Virus record (IMG/VR): IMGVR_UViG_3300020165_000078
Coordinates: 1 to 34,000 of that record
DNA from: a virus
Strand: one strand, 5' to 3'
DNA length: 34,000 bases
The translations under genes were made by a program, and so were the position numbers. Positions 16,401-23,210 of the stretch are shown here, in pieces. The notes under the pieces were generated by a model. The model made no database searches, was not told the DNA's origin, and was given only the letters and a program-made list of their open reading frames with translations. Position 1 is the first letter of the stretch. Each line of letters starts with the position of its first letter.

Positions 16401-17839
16401 GTTCTAACGCTGTAAGCTGAATCAGATGATTGAACTATAGATACGCTGAACTTAGGTGAGATCTCAGCATCGTTAGAATCTTTTATATCATATTGTTGAG
16501 TGTAGTTTGCGTATAAAAGTCTATTAGCAGTGAACTCTTGTGCTTTAGCTTTCTTAGGTACATTATCCCAAGGTCTAAGCAATTGATTGGCTGGAAGTAT
16601 TTTGTATATAATCTCTGACTCTATGAGCATAGAGTTGTTTGTCCACTCTTCGTCAGTGTTTACAGGATCACCTTTTAAACTTTTAACAGTGTATATGTTT
16701 GTGCTTTTATCTTCTTTATACAGTATGTCCAGCTCTATAACATCTTTAGGCATTCTACTGGTTATAAAGTTAGATATAGTTAATTTTCTTAAAGTGTTAA
16801 CCATACCTTTATTGTAACCTTTCTTAGGCATATAATCAAAGTCATCTGGTAAAAAAGCTACTTGACTAAAAGGACCTATAGAAGAGTACTGACCATCTTT
16901 GTATTTATACCTGTATGCAAATCTTGGAAACTTAAATTCAAATAAAGATTTATCTTCTATTAAAATAACTTTCCAGTCTAAATTACCTGTACTTATATCG
17001 GTAGATATTGAATCCATGTTTAGTAAAAAACCATTAGGTAAAATAGGCAGCGAGTCAACAACTGTTGCTATAACTTCGTCACTCTCTGATTCATCTAATA
17101 AAGTAAACTTTATTCTATCACCATCTTGTAGGTTCATACTATGTTGGAATACAAATACACCGTTAGAGTCAGGGTGCTGTCCAGGATCTAGTACCTCACC
17201 TTCAGAATCCGTAAAAGACTTGTTTAAACAAACACTTTCCACTATACCTGATCTTAAAGATGAAGACATTGATATAGTTGGTGCTTCTGTTGGTGACTTC
17301 TTAATAACAGTTACGTCATCAAGTGTAAAATTATATGTTGCTGTTGAGTGTGCTGTGGTTAGCACTGTATGTGTAGAAAAATCTGTAGATCCAGCTTTAA
17401 ATTTAGCTATTTCTATTTTTTTAGGTTCAGAGTTATTGTCAGTAAAAAATAATAACCCTTCTATTATGTTAACACCTGTTATAAGGTTTTGTGAACTTAA
17501 ATCTAATATACCTAAGGTATCAATTAGTACAGGTGAAGCCACTTTTGTGTATTGATCATATTCAACTATAGCATCAACACTGTTTCCAGCAATAAACCAG
17601 TATATTTTATCGTTAGCAGAATCTCTAACAGAACCAATACACTTACCTCCAGCGATATTTATAGCAGAACTATAAGCTAGTTTATTACCAAGAACATTTT
17701 GCATTGCACCAACATCATCACCTTCTGAGCTAGCAATTTGCATATTCAAAGCGTCTCTATACTCAGCGTTAGGAACTAATCTTTCGTCCAAGTCTTTATT
17801 CATTCGACCTGCACGAAAATTTCGTTTGATTTCTGGCAT
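13406..17839 (-). CDS. Large tail hub / stabilisation-type structural protein
   Basis: A 1477-residue protein. The N-terminal signature NFRAGRMNKDLDERLVPN (about residues 7-24) followed by EYRDALNMQI is one I associate with the large tail stabilisation proteins (P22 gp10-like in function) of crAss-like and related short-tailed phages. The next region (to about residue 150) reads like repeated beta-blades (IYWFIAGN, IIEGLLFFTD), and beta-rich sequence continues throughout. It directly follows the two ring/adaptor candidates, as expected for a protein sealing the portal-connector end and forming the tail hub. The assignment is from remembered family pattern and synteny; P22 gp10 itself is much smaller (about 470 residues), so extra domains are present. 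Confidence 0.72.
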   Translation of the reverse strand: MPEIKRNFRAGRMNKDLDERLVPNAEYRDALNMQIASSEGDDVGAMQNVLGNKLAYSSAINIAGGKCIGSVRDSANDKIYWFIAGNSVDAIVEYDQYTKVASPVLIDTLGILDLSSQNLITGVNIIEGLLFFTDNNSEPKKIEIAKFKAGSTDFSTHTVLTTAHSTATYNFTLDDVTVIKKSPTEAPTISMSSSLRSGIVESVCLNKSFTDSEGEVLDPGQHPDSNGVFVFQHSMNLQDGDRIKFTLLDESESDEVIATVVDSLPILPNGFLLNMDSISTDISTGNLDWKVILIEDKSLFEFKFPRFAYRYKYKDGQYSSIGPFSQVAFLPDDFDYMPKKGYNKGMVNTLRKLTISNFITSRMPKDVIELDILYKEDKSTNIYTVKSLKGDPVNTDEEWTNNSMLIESEIIYKILPANQLLRPWDNVPKKAKAQEFTANRLLYANYTQQYDIKDSNDAEISPKFSVSIVQSSDSAYSVRTAGKSIKSMRTYQVGVVYRDDFGRETPVLTDTTGSIQLPKSQAVNWNVLKVKLLSNPPYWATHYKYFLKETSAEYYNLAMDRHYPAEDGNVWLAFPSAERNKVNDETFIILKKRHDSDAFVEDEARYKIIAIENEAPDFLTLTKVSKGVVSATSDNGNLFIDGGYPEKGTSKIRIPKALWKPVFGGTTGSSNDVDLSTASVHTLSDLVVRIKKGNQVTKYYDISTILFVTDGAGLNYVGTSTDAEDTHWEINIEKTFDESDVNWLGSVGEETEIMPDSQVKIEIAQKVRKLKPEFQGRFFAKIYRDSVLEQNILKFDNIDELRVIAQNNFWQIGNDSGTSLGYNTGGGQSTRYNFWRNKEKGPGMGYGSDWHIPRWKKMNSFYDLGGEGDINRNRNFGSVGDHNASQHNALKSTQGYGIRQGEDIIEIAYHWFGKKGRNTKRGQREVKWGEWIKFGNQVKPQFKDFVNGLETVGNYITFPGDPDENIYRIEGYRRGGAVMYKGRKSNGNGRTGTFASSRVIIFTIKLDKPITWAPEDNVTGITSGMQNFTPIQIGVSYTDEDDLDGFSTDNPGIWETEPKEVAELDLYYEASNAYAVADHGNEQSLDYHNCYSFANGVESNRIRDDYNATLISKGVKASSTLAEQYNEEIKTNGLIFSGIFNSTSSVNRLNQFIMAEAITKDINPSYGSIQKLDTRDTNVSVLCEDKVLKILTNKDALFNADGNANVTSNRAVLGQAVPYVGEFGISTNPESFAKYGFRTYFTDRARGAVLRLSQDGLETLHTKGMGDYFSDKLAITDIAIGSFDDNKSSYNISLQNKFLRGLDDTVSYKEQVRGWPSRKSYIPENGISLNNIYYTFKNGEMYSHDNEVRNNFYGVQYNSKVKFIFNETPEVVKSFLTLNYEGSNPYWKQELNDDQYYNNTTSYGWFNTSVETDLQSGIANEFKGKEGKWFNFIHGTATTLENIDTDEFSVQGIGNMTSISGDVVPTNVTITVTENND

Positions 17840-17842
17840 GCT

Positions 17843-18934
17843 TTAGTGTTTTAGTTGTTTAGATTTACCTCTCATAACTTGAGATAACTCTTCAATTTTT
17901 AAATTTGATAGTCTTAATTTAGCTGTTCTTATAGCTGCAAACTTTTCTCTTTTAAATCTAGCTACTAAGTATTCTTGCACATTTGCTCTTGTTGATAATA
18001 TAGCGTGAGCCATGTATTTATACATAGCTTCTTCAGCAAATTTATGAACTATCATCTCAGCGTCAGTACCTAAGCTATCACTTACATATTTAAGTATAAC
18101 TGTTTTACCACTTATATCTGAGCTAAAGTGTATTAAACCTCTTTCAGAGTCTATAAAAAATACACCGTTTGATTGTGCTGTTTCAGGATTTAAACCATAT
18201 CTTCTACCTGAATCAGTTAAGTAATCATATAAACTAGCACTAGGATCAGCTGAGTTTATTTGAGCACTGTAGCTAAAGTCTGTCCAAGAGTTAGAGTTTT
18301 GTGCTGTAAGTAAAGTTTCATCATCTCCAAATATATAATTAAAATCATCAGCTTGCAATATAGCTGTAGGGTTACTAGTTTTGCCAGTTGGATAAATAAT
18401 GTGCTCAACACCTGAACTATCTTTCCATGCAACCTTAACGTAGTTAACGTAATCATGTGGAAGTTTCATAGTTAGTGAAGGTGGTATTTCTATTTCTTGA
18501 GCTTTAGTAGATTTAAATGTATCGTAGCTTAATTCTTGTATACCTCTCTGTGCATGAAAAGCAATATCTGATCTTCTTGCTTTAGGTATTATTTTATCTT
18601 CTCCTACGTAAGATATTATAAAGTTGTTTATTATATCGTCAATACCTATAAATTGATAGTTACCGAAGTTTTCTGGAAAGTTAGTTTGCTGAACAAGAAT
18701 AACATCTCCAACAGCTGGTGCCGTATCAAACGTTACAACACCCGTGCTTGCATTGTAAGGTGTTCCATCGTATAAACCAGTGTTTAGCTCTGAACCATTT
18801 ATGAATACTCTAAAGTCAGTAGCTATAGCTGGTAAAGGAGAAAATGTTAAAGTGAAAGCAGTAGTAGAACCATCTCCAGTGAATGACTGAGAGTTGTTGT
18901 AGTACTGTTGTTGTGTTCCTGTGAATAAAGGCAT
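17843..18934 (-). CDS. Head-tail connector / ring protein candidate
   Basis: A 363-residue protein. The first ~100 residues form a beta-rich module of a type common in phage appendage and neck proteins (SFTGDGSTTAFTLTFSPLP, then DFRVFINGSEL and VTFDTAPAVGDVI). The rest is mixed, with a segment around 115-140 (IIPKARRSDIAFHAQRGIQE) that I recall in connector or ring proteins of crAss-like and marine short-tailed phages. The C-terminus is strongly helical and basic (RFKREKFAAIRTAKLRL). It lies 3 bases after the 242-residue adaptor candidate and 3 bases before the tail hub gene, consistent with stacked neck rings. Exact ring position is not decidable from sequence. Confidence 0.7.
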   Translation of the reverse strand: MPLFTGTQQQYYNNSQSFTGDGSTTAFTLTFSPLPAIATDFRVFINGSELNTGLYDGTPYNASTGVVTFDTAPAVGDVILVQQTNFPENFGNYQFIGIDDIINNFIISYVGEDKIIPKARRSDIAFHAQRGIQELSYDTFKSTKAQEIEIPPSLTMKLPHDYVNYVKVAWKDSSGVEHIIYPTGKTSNPTAILQADDFNYIFGDDETLLTAQNSNSWTDFSYSAQINSADPSASLYDYLTDSGRRYGLNPETAQSNGVFFIDSERGLIHFSSDISGKTVILKYVSDSLGTDAEMIVHKFAEEAMYKYMAHAILSTRANVQEYLVARFKREKFAAIRTAKLRLSNLKIEELSQVMRGKSKQLKH

Positions 18935-18937
18935 ATC

Positions 18938-19666
18938 TTATTGTTTTTCTTCTTGAACGTCTTTGGCTTGTTCTGTTGATGATATTTGGTATAGGTTAGG
19001 ATCTTTTATTAAAACACCAGCTAATGCTAGTATCTTAAAAACCAAACCTGTTTCTTCAGACTCATGTAATTCAAAATTAGTAGTTGATGATGAGTTGTAT
19101 AAAGCTTTGCTGTTAACAACAGTATAACCCCAGGCAACTTGAGTTGGCCTAGCTATGTAGTTACACACAACTGTGTCAGAACTACCTATTGTTGTAGGAT
19201 AAATTTGTATTGATCTTTTCCTAGCTGCATCAGTAGAACCAGAATTTCTTACATATACTGGTCTTTGAATGCTAGGTGCTGTTAGTGGGGATTTTAATAT
19301 ATGATGTATTTCGTTTTGATTTATTTTTTCAATCTCAACATACTCACCACATTTATTAGTGTACAGCTCACCCATTCTATAGTATTCTGGCAATGTTCCT
19401 ACACCTAAATCTTGAACAGCTACATCTTCTCTGTATTTTTCAAATATATCTATCTTTTCATCTAAAAGATCTATCATATCTGAATAAGTAGTGTCATTTC
19501 CTGGTTGTCTAAGGAATTGATTTTTATCATAAAAGTACTGCTCAAATATATCCATCTGAGCTTGATTAGCTAATATGTTAAACTCTTGAGGTGTTACATA
19601 ACCTCTTTGCTCTTTATTAGCAATAGCTAAAACCCTTTGATATACTGTATCTATACTTACTGCCAT
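18938..19666 (-). CDS. Adaptor / tail-tubular-like neck protein candidate
   Basis: A 242-residue protein with an N-terminal helical segment (VYQRVLAIANKEQRGYVTPQ, residues 8-27, then EFNILANQAQMDIFEQYFYD). This pattern is one I associate with neck or adaptor proteins of crAss-like and related phages (functional counterparts of P22 gp4 or T7 gp11). The remainder is mixed alpha/beta and ends in an acidic, Lys/Gln-rich tail. It follows a UUCG hairpin and an A-rich leader (nine A's shortly before the start codon, no Shine-Dalgarno). The call rests on position between capsid and tail hub plus recalled similarity. Confidence 0.7.
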   Translation of the reverse strand: MAVSIDTVYQRVLAIANKEQRGYVTPQEFNILANQAQMDIFEQYFYDKNQFLRQPGNDTTYSDMIDLLDEKIDIFEKYREDVAVQDLGVGTLPEYYRMGELYTNKCGEYVEIEKINQNEIHHILKSPLTAPSIQRPVYVRNSGSTDAARKRSIQIYPTTIGSSDTVVCNYIARPTQVAWGYTVVNSKALYNSSSTTNFELHESEETGLVFKILALAGVLIKDPNLYQISSTEQAKDVQEEKQ

Positions 19667-19689
19667 AATTTTTTTTTATTTATAATAAC

Positions 19690-19709
19690 TAGGCTACCGA
19701 AGTAGCCTA
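19690..19709 (-). terminator. UUCG-loop hairpin between neck genes (partial terminator or RNA-stability element)
   Basis: A perfect 8-bp stem (19690-19697 with 19702-19709) flanks a 4-base loop. In the minus-strand transcript the loop is C(UUCG)G, an exceptionally stable tetraloop typical of intrinsic terminators and RNA 3'-end structures. It lies just after the stop of the 253-residue protein gene. The downstream minus-strand sequence is A-rich rather than a U-tract, so full termination is doubtful; attenuation or protection of the upstream capsid mRNA is a reasonable alternative. Confidence 0.6.
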
Positions 19710-19725
19710 ACTACTATAAGGTAAT

Positions 19726-20487
19726 CTATTTGATTTTCTTTTGTACACTATCCAGAACTTCCATTCCTTCATCTGTCTTAAACCAAGCAGCTAAAGCTGG
19801 ATATGGTTCTTGATCAAACGGTACAATCATTAGTTTTTTACCGTTTTTAGCCCAAGCAAAAGATCTACCATCTGGTGATAGTTTTATAATCTTTTGATTT
19901 ACAGCTTTTAAAGCTAAGCTTTTTAAAGCCATATTTTCATCTTGGATTATTCTTAAAAACTCTTGAGGGTTGTTTCTTGCAAAAACTATTGTATCTCTTT
20001 TTATTTCTTTACTAGTCATAGTGTCTACGCTTGATGATGTCTCAACTCTTAATAGAGACTCACAATCATCTATACTAAACTCAGAAGCTATTTTTAAAGC
20101 TTCAATTTCCATTTCTAAATAAGATAAATCAACTTCAGCTTCTTTAATATCATCTTTTTCATAATAAGACTTACCGTTTAGCGGGTGATAAAGCGATAAA
20201 AGCTTTTGTAAATTCTGCTTTTGCTTTGGCACCATAAGTTTTCCGTCTCTAAAAAATATATGACCTAATGTTACTGTACCTTTTTGCTCGTCCACAAAAG
20301 GTGAGTTTTGGTTAGTTGCATATCTTAATTCCCTTGTAAGACCTTTGTCTTCATCAAACCACAGTAATGATTTAGCTCTACTGTGTTTAGCGGGTATTGT
20401 AAATAATAAAGGTGATTTGTCACCTTTTAATAAATAAACTCTATCTTTAATCTCCCAAGTACCTGGAGTTGCATTTGTTTTTTTCAT
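19726..20487 (-). CDS. Conserved phage protein of unknown function next to the capsid gene
   Basis: A 253-residue soluble protein. The N-terminus (KKTNATPGTWEIKDRVYLL) and a middle phrase (NSPFVDEQKGTVTLGHIFF, about residues 60-78) match a family I recall as common beside capsid genes in marine phages, with no known function. The first third looks beta-rich and is followed by helices with charged heptads. The C-terminal part (LMIVPFDQEPYPALAAWFK) is again mixed. No catalytic motif is evident. It is flanked on both sides by hairpin-containing gaps, the two longest gaps of the head-neck block, so its expression may be set apart from the capsid protein. It could be a minor head or completion protein. 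Confidence 0.7.
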   Translation of the reverse strand: MKKTNATPGTWEIKDRVYLLKGDKSPLLFTIPAKHSRAKSLLWFDEDKGLTRELRYATNQNSPFVDEQKGTVTLGHIFFRDGKLMVPKQKQNLQKLLSLYHPLNGKSYYEKDDIKEAEVDLSYLEMEIEALKIASEFSIDDCESLLRVETSSSVDTMTSKEIKRDTIVFARNNPQEFLRIIQDENMALKSLALKAVNQKIIKLSPDGRSFAWAKNGKKLMIVPFDQEPYPALAAWFKTDEGMEVLDSVQKKIK

Positions 20488-20507
20488 GATATAATATAAT
20501 TTAATAA

Positions 20508-20541
20508 GGGTAATAATTACCCCCGTCAGTTCAACGAGGGT
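20508..20541 (-). promoter_or_regulatory. Two overlapping, mutually exclusive hairpins after the capsid gene
   Basis: In the minus-strand transcript, ACCCTCGT pairs with ACGGGGGT around a 7-base loop (20534-20541 with 20519-20526; 8 bp, one G-U wobble). The next sequence, GGGTAATTATTACCC (20508-20522), is a near-perfect palindrome that shares bases 20519-20522 with the first stem, so both cannot form fully at once. No U-tract follows directly. This looks like an attenuator-like or mRNA-processing element that could lower downstream expression relative to the capsid gene (inference). Confidence 0.5.
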
Positions 20542-20562
20542 AAGAATTACATTTGTTATTGA

Positions 20563-21993
20563 TTAGTCTCCAGTAACACCATCAGCATCTTTGAATAAGA
20601 TGAAGTTGTTAGCAGCTTGAACACATAAACATCTTTCCGATAAGAAATGAACGTTCATTGCATCTTCGTCGCTAGTGTAGTTACCACCAACAGATCCAGT
20701 GATCCAAGACTTCATTCTTCTGTCATCCGCTTCAGAAGCTCTGTAACGTACGTGTAAGAATGGTCTTTTGATGTTTTTACCTAATTGTTGATCGTAAACA
20801 GTGCTTGTTCCAGCAGGAACTAATACACCTTGTACATCTCCAATTAATCCTCTTGTAGTACCATCGTTTAGGTATTTCCAGTCAGACTTGTAAAAATCAT
20901 AAGAACCTCTTCTGAATCCTGAGAATCCTAAGTTAATCGCCATATCTTCAGAGTTGTCAAATACACCGTAAGATGTACCTCCAGTTCCGTAAGAATTTTG
21001 AGTAGCTAGCATGTTATCAATTGCTAATGAAGTCCCTCTATTTAAGAACATCATGTTTTCTTCGATAGCACCTTGCTTGTCTAATTCTTGTAATACAACG
21101 TCAAATTCAGCTAAACCTTCACCCGCAGCAGTAGATCCAAAATCAGGGTTGTTGTAGATCAATCCTCTTTCTTCAATAGCAGAGAATAAACCTTGTGAAC
21201 CATGATTTCCAGTACTAGCTAAAGCAGTGTCAAGTTGAGAAGAAGATACTGGCTCAGCTTCAATCATCGCCATTTCTAATTGATCTTCAAATCTTAATCT
21301 TGCTTCGTGCTCAGACTTTAAATACCATAGGTATCCTCCAGTTCCAGCTTCAGTAGTTACTTCTACCCAACCGATACTAGCGGTATCTGATCCATTAACA
21401 CTGTACTTGTCTCTTAAAATAATTGGCTTATTTGTAAAAGTAGTAAAATCAGCATCTTTAGAGTTTCCTACGTTAGCAGAACCTTTCTTGTACTCAGATC
21501 CATATACAAATACATTTAAACCAGTTACACCGTCAGCGCCTAATCCAGAGATGTCAGCAGCAGTATAAGGTATAGCGTTAATTGTAGTTGCAGCAGGAGT
21601 AGCAGTTACGTAACATTTTAAAGTTACACCACCCTTGTTAACAATAATAGTGTCAGCTACATTGATATTGTGAGCTTCACTAAAAGTAATTAAACCTGCA
21701 GAAACGTCAGTTCCAACAGCTCCAGTATAAGCGATGTGAATACGTCCTTGCTCAGACCAAACAACTTGATCAGAAGCCATAGGCATTTCAGCTCCTACCA
21801 TTTTTAAAAATCCTGCAACAGTTCTGTTACCGAATCTTTCAACTTCTTTTTCATAAACTTCTGGTAGGAATTGTTTAGTAAAGTTGTAATCGTTTCCTGT
21901 TATAGACAGGTAGTTTGACCCGTATAAATCTTTTACAGGTCTTGGTGTTAAATGTGCTAGGGCAGTCCCAGCACCTGATGAATTAAAAGGCAT
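20563..21993 (-). CDS. Major capsid protein
   Basis: A 476-residue soluble protein placed directly after a scaffold-type gene and the portal gene, the standard place of the major capsid protein. It starts PFNSSGAGTALAHLTPRP and contains mixed alpha/beta sequence with a long acidic helix region (DQLEMAMIEAEP, about residues 235-246). The HK97 fold is expected for tailed phages but I see no definitive motif. Two lines I counted show 37-38% G+C, slightly above neighbouring genes, consistent with codon choice for high expression. A structured RNA element follows its stop codon. Head fibre or decoration protein is the unlikely alternative. Confidence 0.8.
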   Translation of the reverse strand: MPFNSSGAGTALAHLTPRPVKDLYGSNYLSITGNDYNFTKQFLPEVYEKEVERFGNRTVAGFLKMVGAEMPMASDQVVWSEQGRIHIAYTGAVGTDVSAGLITFSEAHNINVADTIIVNKGGVTLKCYVTATPAATTINAIPYTAADISGLGADGVTGLNVFVYGSEYKKGSANVGNSKDADFTTFTNKPIILRDKYSVNGSDTASIGWVEVTTEAGTGGYLWYLKSEHEARLRFEDQLEMAMIEAEPVSSSQLDTALASTGNHGSQGLFSAIEERGLIYNNPDFGSTAAGEGLAEFDVVLQELDKQGAIEENMMFLNRGTSLAIDNMLATQNSYGTGGTSYGVFDNSEDMAINLGFSGFRRGSYDFYKSDWKYLNDGTTRGLIGDVQGVLVPAGTSTVYDQQLGKNIKRPFLHVRYRASEADDRRMKSWITGSVGGNYTSDEDAMNVHFLSERCLCVQAANNFILFKDADGVTGD

Positions 21994-22016
21994 AATTTTT
22001 AATTTTAATAGTTAAG

Positions 22017-23183
22017 TTATCTTGTTTTAATTTTAAACTTAAAGTCATTAGAACTACTGTCAACTGCTTTTACTGTAAACCCATTTGGATTTGGTGCCTT
22101 CTCGTGAGTAGACCTTGGATCCATATCGATGTTTTTAGACTTAGCCATACTGTTCTTAACAGCATCAGCCTTACCTTGTTCGTAAAAGTGTTGAGCTACT
22201 AAATCAGGGTTCATTGCTGTAAATAAAGATTTGTGATAACCTGAAGCATCTGACATTTCATTTTTTTCATTCAAGAACTTCTTGACAAAATTGTTAATGT
22301 CGCTTTGTGTATCCTTAACCTTTGCAGCATCTTTTACATTAAATCTGTATTTCTTTTCTCCAACCTTATATTCAAAACCTTTGAACTGATCGTTAAAAAC
22401 TTGAGAAGTTTTTTCTTGAAATACTTTTTGTTGTAAACCTTGACTCTTGTTAGTTTCCTCTAACTCTTTGTTATATCTATTGAAGAAATCTACAGCCTTC
22501 TGTTGTTCTGGCGCAAGCCTAGAACCAGCTTTAACTTCTTCATAATATTTAGACTTTAGCCCGTCTAGGTGGCTTTTAGCACTTGCAACCTGCTCTTTTA
22601 GCGCTAATTTTTTTCTTTTAATATCTATTTCCTCATCAACATCTTCATCAAACGAAAACTGATCGTCCATTAAGAAGTTTATTTCATCATTATCTAAATG
22701 AGGTTTTGTTTGTTTGTAATACTCTCTAAGTAAAGACTTATCATCATAACTAGTAAAATCTTGATTTAATTTAACATAGTCTTCTAGCGATCCACCTGTT
22801 TCGTTTATAAACTCAACAACTTTCTGGATGTTTTCTGGTAACTCAACACCAGCATCAGCTTCAACTAAAGCTTGCTCAACTTGCTCCTCAAGTTCTTCTA
22901 CTTGCTCTTTTACTTCTTCTACCGGCTGCTCTTCTTCTATAACCTCCTCTAAACCAGATACTTGCTCTTCAACTTCTGGTTCCGGTTGTATTTCTGGCTC
23001 CGGCTCTTGTTCTACTTCTGGCTCTTCTGAACCTTGTGATAAATCTAATTTAAACGTACCATCTTCTAATTGCTCAGCTTTTGGTCCGTCATCAACCACC
23101 TCTTCCGAGACGGCTTCAACTTTAACCTCTTGAGTTTGCTCTACAGCTTCCTCTTGAAGTTCTTCTTGTTTTTCTTCTGACAT
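22017..23183 (-). CDS. Scaffolding protein (acidic, coiled-coil)
   Basis: A 388-residue protein whose first ~120 residues are very rich in Glu, Pro, Gln and Val (for example QEPEPEIQPEPEVEEQV). Charged helical sequence follows, with coiled-coil character (KRKKLALKEQVASAKSHLDG). A conserved-looking central segment (FKGFEYKVGEKKYRFNV) precedes a basic C-terminal tail ending in FKFKIKTR. An acidic, helical, unenzymatic protein between portal and capsid genes, with a basic C-terminus to touch the capsid, is the usual scaffold layout. There is no visible protease domain. The plus-strand Ser/Cys-rich frame over the Glu repeats is an artefact of composition. Confidence 0.75.
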   Translation of the reverse strand: MSEEKQEELQEEAVEQTQEVKVEAVSEEVVDDGPKAEQLEDGTFKLDLSQGSEEPEVEQEPEPEIQPEPEVEEQVSGLEEVIEEEQPVEEVKEQVEELEEQVEQALVEADAGVELPENIQKVVEFINETGGSLEDYVKLNQDFTSYDDKSLLREYYKQTKPHLDNDEINFLMDDQFSFDEDVDEEIDIKRKKLALKEQVASAKSHLDGLKSKYYEEVKAGSRLAPEQQKAVDFFNRYNKELEETNKSQGLQQKVFQEKTSQVFNDQFKGFEYKVGEKKYRFNVKDAAKVKDTQSDINNFVKKFLNEKNEMSDASGYHKSLFTAMNPDLVAQHFYEQGKADAVKNSMAKSKNIDMDPRSTHEKAPNPNGFTVKAVDSSSNDFKFKIKTR

Positions 23184-23210
23184 AATAAAATATTATAAAA
23201 TTAATAAAAA

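Noticed and set aside
16899-17555. A 218-residue plus-strand frame
   Set aside because: It is antisense to the 1477-residue tail gene, which has a coherent product; the plus-strand product is Ser/Leu-rich with no domain, and every supported gene in the window is on the minus strand.
22828-23133. A Ser/Cys-rich plus-strand frame
   Set aside because: It is the complement of the Glu-rich repeat of the scaffold protein; the composition comes from GAA/GAG codons read in reverse.
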